Shown: positions 25,103-34,240, numbered from the stretch's first letter. The stretch is DNA of 64,000 bases from Pseudoclavibacter triregionum (GCA_910822395.1 OU365335.1:2170001-2234000); one strand, 5' to 3'. Notes: a model not told the origin generated them from the sequence alone. Made by a program: numbers and translations.

Positions 25103-26182
25103 ATGGCTCAAGACGAAACTGGCGCGGTGCTCCGCACCGCCCGTTCGTCGGACCGCGCGGTGAGCCCGGGCTCGGCGATCCTCACGGATGACGCCTTCGA
25201 GAACCCGGGACTCCCCGAGCACCGCGACCGCGTCACCGACAAGGACCCGGCGAAGGAGAAGACGGCCGAGCGCGTCGTCGTCACGCTGTTCTTCGTCTCG
25301 CTCCTCGCGAGCATCTTCGCGATCGCGGCCTACTTCATCTGGCCGATCGACCGGAACGACATCACCTCGGTCCGCTGGACCACGATGTTCCTCGGCCTCG
25401 GCATCGCCCTCGCGATGCTCGCCGTCGGCCTCGGCACGGTCTCGTGGGCGAAGTACCTCATGAAGGACCACGAGATGGTCGAGATGCGCCACGACGTCGC
25501 GGGCACGCCCGCCACGCGCCGTCGCGCCGTCGAGATCTTCGCGCAGGCCAACGAGGAGTCCGGCTTCGGCCGCCGCACGCTGCTCCGCAACTCGCTCATC
25601 GCCGCCGTGGTCGCCCTCCCGCTGCCCGGCATCGTGCTCTTCCGCGACCTCTACAACGGCAACAACGCCGACCCGGTGTCGCTCATGGGCAAGACGATGT
25701 GGGACAAGGACGTCCGCCTCGTGCAGGACCCGACCGGCACGCCGATCAAGGCGTCCGACGTCATGATCGGCTCGGTGTACCACGTCATCCCCGAGGGCCT
25801 CACCGAGATGGAGCACGGCATGCTCGAGGAGAAGGCCAAGGCCGTCGTCCTCCTCATGCGCCTGCCCCAGGAGGACCTCAAGGAGCTGCCGGAGCGCAAG
25901 AGCTGGTCGTACGACGGCATCGTCGCGTACTCGAAGGTCTGCACGCACGTCGGCTGCCCCGTCGCCCTCTACGAGCGCGAGACCCACCACCTGCTCTGCC
26001 CCTGCCACCAGTCGCAGTTCGACGTGACCCAGCACTGCAAGGTCATCTTCGGCCCGGCCGGCCGCCCCCTGCCGCAGCTGCCGATCACCGTCAACAGCGA
26101 GGGATACCTCGTCGCGCAGAGCGACTTCACCGAGCCTGTCGGCCCGAGCTTCTGGGAGCGTGGCAATGACAACAACGGCTAG
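25103..26182 (+). CDS. qcrA: Rieske iron-sulfur subunit QcrA of the bc1 complex
   Basis: A 359-residue protein with three membrane segments in its first 190 residues (about 54-76, 88-108, 165-185), the actinobacterial QcrA type, and a C-terminal Rieske domain. The 2Fe-2S ligands are in CTHVGC (from about Cys280) and CPCHQSQFD, followed by the usual proline loop GPAGRPLPQLPI. It passes one electron of menaquinol to QcrC. A GGG-rich ribosome site (AGAAAGGGACCCCC) precedes ATG 25103. Its last 17 bases overlap the start of qcrB, suggesting coupled translation. Confidence 0.95.
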   Translation: MAQDETGAVLRTARSSDRAVSPGSAILTDDAFENPGLPEHRDRVTDKDPAKEKTAERVVVTLFFVSLLASIFAIAAYFIWPIDRNDITSVRWTTMFLGLGIALAMLAVGLGTVSWAKYLMKDHEMVEMRHDVAGTPATRRRAVEIFAQANEESGFGRRTLLRNSLIAAVVALPLPGIVLFRDLYNGNNADPVSLMGKTMWDKDVRLVQDPTGTPIKASDVMIGSVYHVIPEGLTEMEHGMLEEKAKAVVLLMRLPQEDLKELPERKSWSYDGIVAYSKVCTHVGCPVALYERETHHLLCPCHQSQFDVTQHCKVIFGPAGRPLPQLPITVNSEGYLVAQSDFTEPVGPSFWERGNDNNG

Positions 26183-27806
26183 CGCGCACGGCGCCCACAC
26201 GGCCACCGCCGCGGCCGCGCCGGTCCGCGAGGGCGGCTTCATCTCGAACGCTGCCGACTACCTCGACCAGCGCACGAGCATCTCGGTCGCCGTCAAGGAG
26301 TTCGGCCGGAAGATCTTCCCCGACCACTGGTCGTTCATGCTCGGCGAGGTCGCGCTCTACTCCTTCGTCGCGATCCTCCTCTCGGGCACCTTCCTCACCT
26401 TCTTCTTCAACCCGTCGATGGCCCACACGGTCTACGAGGGCTCGTACGTGCCCCTCAAGGGCATGGGCATGTCGGTGGCCATGGAGTCGACGCTGAACAT
26501 CTCGTTCGACATCCGCGGCGGCCTCCTCATGCGCCAGGTCCACCACTGGGCCGCGCTGCTCTTCGTCGCCTCGATCGGCGTGCACATGCTCCGCGTGTTC
26601 TTCACGGGCGCGTTCCGGAAGCCGCGCGAGCTCAACTGGGTGATCGGCTTCGTGCTCTTCATCCTCGCGATGGCCGAGGGCTTCACGGGCTACTCGCTCC
26701 CCGACGACCTGCTCTCGGGCAACGGCCTCCGCATCATCGACGGCATGATCAAGGGCCTCCCCCTCGTCGGCACCTGGATCTCGTTCCTCCTGTTCGGCGG
26801 CGAGTTCCCCGGCGAGGCGATCGTGGGACGTCTCTACGCGCTCCACATCATGATCCTGCCCGCGATGGTCATCCTCTTCATCGCGCTGCACATGGTGCTC
26901 ATGGTCATCCACAAGCACACGCAGTGGCCCGGCCCCGGGCGCACGCAGCAGAACGTCGTCGGCAACCCGGTCCTCCCGGTCTTCGCCGGCAAGGCGATCG
27001 GCTTCATGTTCCTCGTCATGGGCGTCATCTTCCTCATCGCCTCGCTCTTCGCGATCAACCCGATCTGGAACTACGGCCCCTACGACCCGTCGCCCGTCTC
27101 GGCCGGCACGCAGCCCGACTGGTACATCGGCTTCGCGGACGGTGCCCTGCGCCTCGTCCCGCCGGGGCTCGAGGTCTACTGGTTCAACCGCACGTGGTCG
27201 TTCGCGATCATGCTGCCGATGCTCGTGCTCATCCTCTTCCTCCTCGCGGTCATGCTCTACCCGTTCTGGGAGGCCTGGATCACGGGCGACAAGCGCGAGC
27301 ACCACCTGCTCGACCGTCCTCGCAACGCGCCCACGCGCACCGCGATCGGCGTCGCCGGCGTCCTGTTCTACGCGACCCTGTGGGCCGCGGCGAGCTCGGA
27401 CCTCATCTCGACCCACTTCGGGCTCGCGATGGAGCACGTCATCCGCTTCCTGCAGGCCCTCCTCATTCTCGGCCCATTCGTCGCGTTCTTCATCACGAAG
27501 CGCATCTGCATCGCGCTCATGAAGAAGGACCGCTCGGTCGCCCTCCACGGCATCGAGTCGGGCCGCGTGATCCGCCTCCCGCACGGCGAGTTCCAGGAGG
27601 TGCACGTCCCGCTCACGGACGAGGAGCGCTGGAAGCTCGTGTCGTACAATGACTACGCTCCGGTCGTCCTCCGTCCCGACGAGAACGGCAGGATCACGGG
27701 CAAGATGCGCCTCCGCGCCGCGCTGTCGCGCTGGTTCTTCCAGGACCGCATCGAGCCAGTGTCGCCCGACGAGCTGCGCCGCGCGGAGCTCGAGGGACAC
27801 CACTAG
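26166..27806 (+). CDS. qcrB: Cytochrome b subunit QcrB of the bc1 complex
   Basis: A 546-residue integral membrane protein with two heme b groups and the quinol sites. The N-terminal cytochrome b domain shows RQVHHWAALLFVASIGVHML and GYSLPDDLLSGNGLRI, and later ALHMVLMVIHKHTQWPGP; the C-terminal domain reads NPIWNYGPYDPSP and further helices. It oxidises menaquinol and couples this to proton release. ATG 26166 is inside the 3' end of qcrA and follows GGGAG; GTG 26160 is possible. The long polar C-terminal tail (about 430-546) is typical of actinobacterial QcrB. A strong terminator follows. Confidence 0.95.
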   Translation: MTTTASAHGAHTATAAAAPVREGGFISNAADYLDQRTSISVAVKEFGRKIFPDHWSFMLGEVALYSFVAILLSGTFLTFFFNPSMAHTVYEGSYVPLKGMGMSVAMESTLNISFDIRGGLLMRQVHHWAALLFVASIGVHMLRVFFTGAFRKPRELNWVIGFVLFILAMAEGFTGYSLPDDLLSGNGLRIIDGMIKGLPLVGTWISFLLFGGEFPGEAIVGRLYALHIMILPAMVILFIALHMVLMVIHKHTQWPGPGRTQQNVVGNPVLPVFAGKAIGFMFLVMGVIFLIASLFAINPIWNYGPYDPSPVSAGTQPDWYIGFADGALRLVPPGLEVYWFNRTWSFAIMLPMLVLILFLLAVMLYPFWEAWITGDKREHHLLDRPRNAPTRTAIGVAGVLFYATLWAAASSDLISTHFGLAMEHVIRFLQALLILGPFVAFFITKRICIALMKKDRSVALHGIESGRVIRLPHGEFQEVHVPLTDEERWKLVSYNDYAPVVLRPDENGRITGKMRLRAALSRWFFQDRIEPVSPDELRRAELEGHH

Positions 27807-27825
27807 GCATCCCGCCGCTCGCGGA

Positions 27826-27857
27826 GGGGCCCCGGACTTCGGTCCGGGGCCCCTTCC
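27826..27857 (+). terminator. Terminator after qcrB
   Basis: GGGGCCCCGGAC (27826-27837) and GTCCGGGGCCCC (27842-27853) form a perfect 12-bp stem with a TTCG loop, followed by TTCC, 19 bases after the qcrB stop. Confidence 0.8.
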
Positions 27858-28199
27858 GCGTTCCCGCTCCCCCGCGCGGCCTCCGTGCGCTCCTCGAAGC
27901 GCTGGCCGCTCGCTCACTCGCTGGCGGATCTTCGCCTGCCGATGAGCGAACAGCCAGCGGCAGTCCGCAGAGAGAACCGGGGCGAGCGCACGACGAGCAC
28001 TGCGGCCTCCTCACGAAGCGCTGGCTGATCGCTCCTGAGCTGGCTGATCGCTCCTGAGCTGGCTGATCGCTCACTGGCAGGCGGGCGGGCTGGCGGATCG
28101 CTCATCCGCTGGCCGATCTTCGCCAGCGGTTGAGCGAACGGCCAGCGGCAGCTCGCGACACCTTCGCGACGTCGGCGGGCCCTCGGCAGGGCTCGGGGC
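27858..28199. other. Repeat-rich gene-free spacer
   Basis: No credible gene. The stretch is built of short direct and inverted repetitions of words such as GCTGGC, GATCGCTC and GAGCGA, including the 19-base tandem repeat at 28020-28076 and GCTGGC/GCCAGC inverted arms (for example 28118-28155 against 27900-27935). Confidence 0.5.
28020..28076. repeat. 19-bp tandem repeat, three copies
   Basis: GCTGGCTGATCGCTCCTGA occurs twice exactly (28020-28038, 28039-28057) and a third time with changes at the end (28058-28076). Diverged copies of its core continue on both sides. Confidence 0.8.
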
Positions 28200-28469
28200 C
28201 TAGGACCGCGACCCGCGCGCGTGAGCGCGGAGCGCGGCGCGGCGCTCGGCGGGGAGCTCGTGCCAGCGGATACCCTGGACGGCGCCCTCGAGGGCCTGCA
28301 GGCTCGAGGCGCAGTCGTAGAGGCCAGCCTCGCGCAGGCGTTCCCACGCCGCCACGGCGCCGAGCCGAGTCAGCTCGCCCTCGCGATGGATGCCGACCTG
28401 CCGGAGCGCGCTCGCGAGCGCGGGTCCGATGTTCGGCAGCTCCTCGACCGGACGGTCGCCCGCGACCAT
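28200..28469 (-). CDS. TfoX C-terminal domain protein
   Basis: An 89-residue protein that consists almost only of the TfoX/Sxy C-terminal domain. The helix-hairpin-helix-like phrase LPNIGPALASALRQVGI (residues 11-27) is the family hallmark, followed by GELTRLGAVAAWERLREAG and ALEGAVQGIRWHELP. TfoX in proteobacteria regulates competence, but actinobacterial short forms have no known role, and the N-terminal domain is absent here. ATG 28469 is used. It is 39 bases downstream of the AlkZ-like gene and probably in the same transcript. Confidence 0.8.
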   Translation of the reverse strand: MVAGDRPVEELPNIGPALASALRQVGIHREGELTRLGAVAAWERLREAGLYDCASSLQALEGAVQGIRWHELPAERRAALRAHARGSRS

Positions 28470-28508
28470 CTCATCCCGCTCCCCGCGCCGCTCACGGCAC
28501 GATTCCGC

Positions 28509-29651
28509 TCACGGCGCGATCCAGGGGTGCGCGGCGAACGCGCGCTCGAAGCCCTTCGCGGCCCGCTGCGAGATCGGCCGTCCGCCCTCGAACGCCGTGA
28601 CCTCGAGCCGGCGCCGCGCGCCCGATCCCCCGCGTCGCCACGTGCCCACCGGGCGCGCGCGGTCGAGGGCGAGCCCGCGGAAGATGCCGTTGTTGCCCGG
28701 GACTGCCGCCTCGTGCTCCTCGGGCGTGAGAAGGTAGCCGCGGTCACGGTAGCCGAGCACGAGCTCGTCGAAGCCCGGCAGGAGCATGGGCCGATCGCAC
28801 GCCGTCCGCAGGCCCTCGGCGGCCTCCAGAACCTCTGGCGCGCACCAGGCGGCCTCCCCGTCCACCTCGAGCTCCGCCAGGCCCTCCGTGGCCGCGGGAG
28901 CCGCCTTCCGGATCTTGCCGAGGCCGAGCTTCGTCCACCATCCGAAGTCGCGGAGCGTCGCGGGCCCGCGCGAGACGAGGTAGCGGCGGAGCCATTCGGC
29001 GATGGCGGCCGTGCGGTCGCCGCCGAAGCGCGCCTCGACGCTCGAGTCGGCAGGGATCCAGCTCGCGGCCGACACGACCCGCTGATCCTTCGCGGCGGCG
29101 TCCCACGGACCGTAGACGAGCTCGCCCTCGACCATGAGCGTCGAGATGAAGTGGTAGAGCCGGGCGCCGCTCATCTCGATGCCCGCCTCGGACCAGCGGG
29201 TGCCGAGCTCGGCGCGCGTGAGGCCGAGCGAGGGGTCGGGCGTCGCGGCGAGATCGGGCCGCGCGGGGGCGTCGAGCGCCTCGAGCGCGACCTCGCGCAC
29301 GCGGCGCAGCATGACCTCGTCGACGCCCTGGCCCTTGCGACGGCGGGCGAGCTCGTTCGCGAAGCTCGGGCGCAGCAGCTCGCCCATCCAGCCGAGGTCG
29401 TCGGCGTGGACGGCGAAGACCGTCGTGCGCATGGGATAGCCGCGCACGATGTCGCCGCGGGTCATGGCGTCCGTGACTGCGGCGGCCGTCGCCCCGGGCA
29501 CGCGCAGCGCGAGGGACGCGATGACGCCGGGGAGGTCCTGCCCCTGCGCGCAGCCGAGGCGGCGCACCGCGGCGGCGGGGTCGGCGTCGGCCGGCTCGGC
29601 GAGGCCGGTCGCGATGAGCCGGCGCCGGATGAGGTCGAGGTCGCGCTGCAT
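28509..29651 (-). CDS. AlkZ/YcaQ-like winged-helix (HTH_42) protein
   Basis: A 380-residue protein of the HTH_42 (former DUF1006) family, made of three winged-helix units. Characterised members are DNA glycosylases (AlkZ, YcaQ/AlkX) that remove bulky alkylated bases or unhook crosslinks. The N-terminal phrase AQGQDLPG places Gln36-Gly-Gln38 where AlkZ has its catalytic Q-x-Q motif. Other family features are GYPMRTTVFAVHADD, GPATLRDFGWWTKL and the C-terminal LLPGFDELVLGYRDR with NNGIFRG. Only some members are proven glycosylases, so a repair role is likely but not certain. ATG 29651 (MQRDLDLIRRRL) gives full family length. Confidence 0.82.
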   Translation of the reverse strand: MQRDLDLIRRRLIATGLAEPADADPAAAVRRLGCAQGQDLPGVIASLALRVPGATAAAVTDAMTRGDIVRGYPMRTTVFAVHADDLGWMGELLRPSFANELARRRKGQGVDEVMLRRVREVALEALDAPARPDLAATPDPSLGLTRAELGTRWSEAGIEMSGARLYHFISTLMVEGELVYGPWDAAAKDQRVVSAASWIPADSSVEARFGGDRTAAIAEWLRRYLVSRGPATLRDFGWWTKLGLGKIRKAAPAATEGLAELEVDGEAAWCAPEVLEAAEGLRTACDRPMLLPGFDELVLGYRDRGYLLTPEEHEAAVPGNNGIFRGLALDRARPVGTWRRGGSGARRRLEVTAFEGGRPISQRAAKGFERAFAAHPWIAP

Positions 29652-29711
29652 GGCACCACGCTACTGGCGGTCGACGGGGAGGCGTCGTGACGCCCCAGCG
29701 GTCCCGCGCCA

Positions 29712-29777
29712 GTCGGTTCGCACGGCCGGGAAGCGGGGCCGCCGGTCGGTTCGCACGGCCGGGAAGCGAGGCCGCCT
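29712..29777. repeat. 33-bp tandem repeat, two copies
   Basis: Bases 29712-29744 and 29745-29777 are identical except for a G/A change and the last base (unit begins GTCGGTTCGCACGGCCGGGA). A third, much weaker echo follows to about 29825. It lies between two genes on the minus strand and does not code for anything I can support. Confidence 0.85.
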
Positions 29778-29842
29778 GCCGACTCGCGCACTCGGCAGCG
29801 GAGGCGCCTGACGGCTCGCTGCGGGGCGGCGGGCCGACGCGC

Positions 29843-30253
29843 CTAGAGGCTCGCGGCGCCGATCGCCGTCGCGAGCTCGATGACGAGCAGCACGGTCGCG
29901 ATGAGGGGCAGGAGGCCCTGCTTGAGCGCCGCGCCCCGGTGGGAAGGCGAGGAGAGGCCGAGCACGAGCGCGGCCGCGAGCATGGGCGCGACGCCGCAGA
30001 GCGCGACGATGACGCCGACGAGCGGGCTCCACGCCATCGCGATGACGACGCCGACGAGGGCGATGATCGCGAGGAAGAGGTTGTAGAAGCCCTGATTGAA
30101 GGCGAGAGGCTTCGTGATGCGGGCCTCCTCGGCGTCGGCGATCCCGAAGGTGGCCATCGCCCGAGGCGACTCCCAGACGATCGACTCGAGCCAGAAGATG
30201 ACCACGTGAAGGAGCGCGGCGCCGACGGCGAGCGCGAGTCCGAGGGCGAGCAT
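29843..30253 (-). CDS. DUF1304 family membrane protein
   Basis: A 136-residue protein with four membrane helices (about 3-22, 50-70, 75-95, 112-132). The opening LALGLALAVGAALLHVVIF and the middle phrase ALVVIAL-like IIALVGVVIAMAW, with KPLAFNQGFYNLFLAI between, fit the DUF1304 family, whose members are small integral membrane proteins of unknown function. ATG 30253 has GGAG 7 bases upstream. It stands between the AlkZ-like gene and the ctaF terminator and looks like a single gene. Confidence 0.8.
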   Translation of the reverse strand: MLALGLALAVGAALLHVVIFWLESIVWESPRAMATFGIADAEEARITKPLAFNQGFYNLFLAIIALVGVVIAMAWSPLVGVIVALCGVAPMLAAALVLGLSSPSHRGAALKQGLLPLIATVLLVIELATAIGAASL

Positions 30254-30421
30254 GGGGAACTCCGATCCGGTCCGGATGCCCGGACGCTCCCCAAGCCTAG
30301 CCACGCGGAACGGACGCGCCCCCGTGCCGCTCGCCCGAGCAGACAGGGTGCGCGTCGCTGTTCGGGTCCGCCCGGAACGGCGACGTGCGCCCAGTCTGGG
30401 GCGTCGATGCCGGAGACGCGA

Positions 30422-30451
30422 CGCGGCCCCCGTCCGAGGACGGGGGCCGCG
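30422..30451 (-). terminator. Terminator of ctaC-ctaD-ctaF
   Basis: CGCGGCCCCCGTCC (30422-30435) and GGACGGGGGCCGCG (30438-30451) form a perfect 14-bp stem with a very tight 2-base loop (effectively a slightly shorter stem), 19 bases after the ctaF stop. Confidence 0.75.
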
Positions 30452-30470
30452 AGGCGGTAGGCGCTGCGCC

Positions 30471-30890
30471 CTAGTGCTGGAAGGTGCCGCGGTAGTGCTC
30501 GAACACCCAGCCGACGATGCCGACCAGCACGAGCGGGAAGGCGAAGAACACGAGCCACCAGCCGACCGACACACCGATGAGCGCGACGCCCACGACGACG
30601 GCGAGGGTGAGGGGCCACCACGACCACGGGGCGAAGAAGCCGAGCTCCTCGTCGGCGTCCGAGATCTCCGCATCGAGGCGGTCCTCCGGCAGCAGCCGGT
30701 TCTTGAACGGCTTGTTCTCGACGCCGAGGTAGAACCCGACGAAGCCGGTGAACACCGCCATGAGGAAGAGGGTCACGACTCCGACCCACTCGATGCCGGT
30801 CTCGTAGTTGGCCGTCCAGGCCGTGTAGACGATGCCCATGATCACGTAGAACGCGACGAGGGCGTACATCATCTTCTGGGTGGTGCGCAT
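30471..30890 (-). CDS. ctaF: Cytochrome c oxidase subunit 4 CtaF
   Basis: A 139-residue four-helix membrane protein of the actinobacterial cytochrome c oxidase subunit IV (CtaF) family. It starts MRTTQKMMYALVAFYV and shows two N-terminal helices (about 8-26, 34-55), the polar middle RLDAEISDADEELGFFAPWS, and two C-terminal helices (about 95-125). It is a small accessory subunit of the aa3 oxidase within the bc1-aa3 supercomplex. Only 4 bases separate it from the ctaD stop codon, so the two are translated from one mRNA. Confidence 0.92.
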   Translation of the reverse strand: MRTTQKMMYALVAFYVIMGIVYTAWTANYETGIEWVGVVTLFLMAVFTGFVGFYLGVENKPFKNRLLPEDRLDAEISDADEELGFFAPWSWWPLTLAVVVGVALIGVSVGWWLVFFAFPLVLVGIVGWVFEHYRGTFQH

Positions 30891-30894
30891 GTGG

Positions 30895-32646
30895 CTAGTT
30901 CACCTTTCCGGTCGACTCCTCGAGCACCGGCGCGTCGGGAGCGTCCTTGAAGAGCACGTCGCCGCCCTGGCCCACCGGGAGGGCCGCCTCGGGGTGGTTG
31001 AGGTCGAAGGCGGGGCGCTCCGAGCGGATGCGCGGGATCGACGTGAAGTTGTGGCGCGGCGGCGGGCAGCTCGTCGCCCACTCGAGCGAGGAGCCGTAGC
31101 CCCACGGGTCGTTCACCGTGACCTTCGGCGCGTTGAGCGCGGTGATGAGCACGTTGAGGAAGAACGGGATCATCGAGATGGCGAGGATGGCCGCGCCGAT
31201 CGTCGAGAGCTGGTTCATCCAGGCGTAGTCGTCCTCGGGCTGGTACGTGGCGTAGCGGCGGGGCATGCCCATGACGCCGAGCCAGTGCTGCACGAGGAAG
31301 GTCACGTGGAAGCCGAGGAAGAGGATCCAGAAGTGGATCTTGCCGAGGCGCTCGTTGAGCATCTTGCCCGTCCACTTCGGCCACCAGAAGTAGAAGCCGG
31401 CGAACATCGCGAACACGACCGTGCCGAACAGCACGTAGTGGAAGTGCGCCACGACGAAGTAGGTGTCGGAGACGTGGAAGTCGAGCATCGGCGAGGCGAG
31501 GATGACGCCCGTGAGCCCGCCGAAGACGAACGTCACGAGGAAGCCGAGCGCGAAGAGCATGGGCGTCTCGAAGGTGATCGAGCCGCGCCACATCGTGCCG
31601 AGCCAGTTGAAGATCTTCACGCCGGTCGGGACCGCGATGAGCATGGTCATGAGCGCGAAGAACGGCAGGAGGACCGAGCCGGTCACGTACATGTGGTGCG
31701 CCCATACCGAGGCCGAGAGGGCCGCGATCGAGATCGTCGCGAACACGAGCGTCTTGTAGCCGAAGATCGGCTTGCGGCTGAAGGCCGGGAAGATCTCCGA
31801 GACGACGCCGAAGAACGGCAGCGCGAGGACGTACACCTCGGGGTGGCCGAAGAACCAGAACAGGTGCTGGTAGAGGATCGCGCCGCCGGCCTCGACGTCG
31901 TAGATGTGGGTGAGGAAGACGCGATCCATGAGGAGGCCGAACCAGGCCGCGGCGAGGACCGGGAAGGCGAAGAGCACGAGGATCGACGTGATGAGCGCGT
32001 TCCAGGTGAAGATCGGCATGCGCCACATCGTCATGCCCGGGGCGCGCATCGTGATGATCGTCGTGATGAAGTTCACCGCGCCGAAGATCGTCGCGAAGCC
32101 CGTGGCGGCGAGGCCGGCGACCCAGAGGTTGCCGCCGATGCCCGGCGAGTAGGTCTGCGTCGCGAGCGGGACGTACGCCGTCCAGCCGAACGAGGCCGCG
32201 CCGGCCGGGGTGAGGAAGCCGCCCACGGCGATGAACGAGCCGACCGTGTAGAGCCAGAACGCGAAGGCGTTGAGGCGCGGGAAGGCGACGTCGGCGGTGC
32301 CGATCTGGATCGGCACGAGCACGTTCGCGAAGCCCGAGAACATCGGCGTCGCGAACATGAGGAGCATGATCGTGCCGTGCATCGTGAAGAGCTGGTTGTA
32401 CTGCTCCTTCGTCGCCACGATCTCGAGGCCGGGCGCGAAGAGCTGCGCGCGGATGATGAGGGCGAGGACGCCGCCGATGCAGAACCACACGAACCCCGAG
32501 ATGAGGTACATGTAGCCGATGGTCTTGTGGTCGGTGGTGGTGAGCCAGTCGACGATGATGTTGCCCTTGCGGCCGACGGTGCGGCTCGGGACGTTGTTGC
32601 CCTCGGAGGCGGTGGACGCCTGGGGCCTGTTGAGCGTGGAGGTCAT
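30895..32646 (-). CDS. ctaD: Cytochrome c oxidase subunit I CtaD
   Basis: The 583-residue catalytic subunit of the aa3-type heme-copper oxidase, with 12 membrane helices. The heme and copper ligands are in regions such as [30 protein letters not shown] (His-Pro-Glu-Val-Tyr with the crosslinked Tyr) and [15 protein letters not shown]. It reduces oxygen to water and pumps protons. ATG 32646 begins [12 protein letters not shown]. The C-terminal 60 residues are a polar extension. It lies 15 bases after ctaC and 4 bases before ctaF. Confidence 0.97.
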   Translation of the reverse strand: MTSTLNRPQASTASEGNNVPSRTVGRKGNIIVDWLTTTDHKTIGYMYLISGFVWFCIGGVLALIIRAQLFAPGLEIVATKEQYNQLFTMHGTIMLLMFATPMFSGFANVLVPIQIGTADVAFPRLNAFAFWLYTVGSFIAVGGFLTPAGAASFGWTAYVPLATQTYSPGIGGNLWVAGLAATGFATIFGAVNFITTIITMRAPGMTMWRMPIFTWNALITSILVLFAFPVLAAAWFGLLMDRVFLTHIYDVEAGGAILYQHLFWFFGHPEVYVLALPFFGVVSEIFPAFSRKPIFGYKTLVFATISIAALSASVWAHHMYVTGSVLLPFFALMTMLIAVPTGVKIFNWLGTMWRGSITFETPMLFALGFLVTFVFGGLTGVILASPMLDFHVSDTYFVVAHFHYVLFGTVVFAMFAGFYFWWPKWTGKMLNERLGKIHFWILFLGFHVTFLVQHWLGVMGMPRRYATYQPEDDYAWMNQLSTIGAAILAISMIPFFLNVLITALNAPKVTVNDPWGYGSSLEWATSCPPPRHNFTSIPRIRSERPAFDLNHPEAALPVGQGGDVLFKDAPDAPVLEESTGKVN

Positions 32647-32661
32647 CGGTCTTCGCCTGCC

Positions 32662-33609
32662 TTAGTGCTGCTCTGCGGGTTCGAACGTGGGGACGGCCGT
32701 GCCCTGGAGGTTGGTGTTGCGGTTGTCGTCGTCGCCGCGCGCGCCCGTCTGGCCGGCGTCCTCGAGGGACTGGATGTAGGCGTCGTACTCCGCCTGCGAG
32801 ACCACGTGCAGCTCGAAGAGCATCATCGAGTGGTACTCGCCGCACAGCTCGGCGCACTTGCCGATGTAGACGCCCTCACGCTCGGGCACGAACGACATGA
32901 CGTTCGTCTGCCCGGGGATGGTGTCCTCCTTGTAGAGGAAGTCGATGACCCAGAACGAGTGGGCGACGTCGCGCGACTTGAGGTCGAGCTGGACGTTCGC
33001 CCCGACGGGCACGTAGAGGACCGGGAGCTGGTCGTAGGCGATCTCGCCGTTCGTCGCGCCCTCAGCCGGGACGGCCTGCACGCCCTGCGAGTAGACGCCG
33101 CCCGGGTACTCCGAGCCGGGAACCTCGAGGTAGTTGAAGTCCCACGCCCACTGCTTGCCGTAGACCTCGATGTGGACGTCGACGTCGTCCGCGGCGAAGT
33201 TGTGCTCGACCTTGGCCTGCTCGCGGGCCGTGAAGGCGAAGAAGCCGCCGACGAGGATGATCGGGATGACCGTGAAGAGGATCTCGATCGGCATGTGGTA
33301 CCGGAGCTGGTGCGGGAGCCCCTTCTCGCCCTTGCGGCGGCGGTACGCGATCGTCGCCCAGAGGATGAGGGTCCACACAAGGAGGCCGACGCCCATGAGG
33401 ATGAGCCAGGAGTTCGTCCAGAACGTGGCGATCGTGTCGGAGTGGTTCGTCACGCCGGGCTGGTCGCTGTTGGGGCTGCCGGGCATCCAGCCGTTGAGCT
33501 GCTGGGGCGTGCAGCCGGCGAGCACCACGAGGAGCCCGACAGCGAGGGGCGCCACTGCCCACTTGAACCGATGGTCTGATCGCACGACGAACCTTTCGAA
33601 CACTGCCAC
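32662..33609 (-). CDS. ctaC: Cytochrome c oxidase subunit II CtaC
   Basis: A 315-residue lipoprotein-type subunit II. The leader ends with the lipobox LAGC (Cys about 32), so the mature protein is lipid-anchored outside, followed by two membrane helices (about 64-85, 108-128). The CuA site is clear in CAELCGEYHSMM, with the quartet YGKQWAWDFNY upstream. It accepts electrons from QcrC. ATG 33609 is used; a GTG at codon 9 (VRSDHRFKW) is an alternative. First gene of ctaC-ctaD-ctaF. Confidence 0.96.
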   Translation of the reverse strand: MAVFERFVVRSDHRFKWAVAPLAVGLLVVLAGCTPQQLNGWMPGSPNSDQPGVTNHSDTIATFWTNSWLILMGVGLLVWTLILWATIAYRRRKGEKGLPHQLRYHMPIEILFTVIPIILVGGFFAFTAREQAKVEHNFAADDVDVHIEVYGKQWAWDFNYLEVPGSEYPGGVYSQGVQAVPAEGATNGEIAYDQLPVLYVPVGANVQLDLKSRDVAHSFWVIDFLYKEDTIPGQTNVMSFVPEREGVYIGKCAELCGEYHSMMLFELHVVSQAEYDAYIQSLEDAGQTGARGDDDNRNTNLQGTAVPTFEPAEQH

Positions 33610-33768
33610 AGGGAGATACCTGACAGTGTAGTGGGAAGCCGGAGCCCGTCGACGACACGGCGGGCCCGAAATGCGGGAATCCCCCGCCGACCAGGGGTCT
33701 TCGGGGGAGATCGCGGCCCGCTCGGGCGGGTCAGACGGCCTTCCGGGGCGGCATCCGCCCCTCGCGGC

Positions 33769-34134
33769 CTAGTGGAAGCTGTCGCCGCAGGCGCAGGATC
33801 CGGTCGCGCTGGGGTTGTCGATCGTGAAGCCCTGCTTCTGGATCGTGTCCTCGAAGTCGATCGTCGCGCCGTCGAGGTACGGGGCGCTCATCGGGTCGAC
33901 GATGACCTCGACGCCGTCGTAGTCCATCGTCGCGTCGCCCTCGAGCTGTCGCTCGTCGAAGTAGAGCTGGTAGATGAGGCCTGAGCAGCCGCCGGGCTGG
34001 ACGGCGATGCGGAGGCGGAGGTCGTCGCGGCCCTCCTGTGAGAGGAGGCTCTTGACCTTGTCGGCCGCGGCCTGCGTGATGGCGACGTTGTGGCTCGCCT
34101 CGGTGATGGCGATGCCCTCGAGGGCGGTGGTCAT
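33769..34134 (-). CDS. erpA: Iron-sulfur cluster insertion protein ErpA (A-type carrier)
   Basis: A 121-residue A-type carrier of the HesB/IscA/ErpA family. The three cluster-binding cysteines are visible: Cys50 in PGGCSGLIYQ and Cys114/Cys116 in the C-terminal SCACGDSFH. It hands Fe-S clusters to target proteins in the cytoplasm. ATG 34134 is preceded by AGGAGGCCCC, a good ribosome site. It sits between the oxidase operon and the M20 dipeptidase gene, a placement common in related actinobacteria, where QcrA and other Fe-S proteins are obvious clients. Whether to call it ErpA or IscA-like is a matter of naming. Confidence 0.92.
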   Translation of the reverse strand: MTTALEGIAITEASHNVAITQAAADKVKSLLSQEGRDDLRLRIAVQPGGCSGLIYQLYFDERQLEGDATMDYDGVEVIVDPMSAPYLDGATIDFEDTIQKQGFTIDNPSATGSCACGDSFH

Positions 34135-34240
34135 GGGGCCTCCTGGATCTCGGTGGTCATCGGACTGGGCGCGGGGCGCCCGGCGTCCGCCGTCTGTGGC
34201 AACGTCGGCGCGGTCGGCGGCATTCCCGGCGCGTCGGGCG

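Noticed and set aside
28020-28076. Possible CRISPR array
   Set aside because: The 19-base units are directly adjacent without unique spacers, and no cas genes are near.
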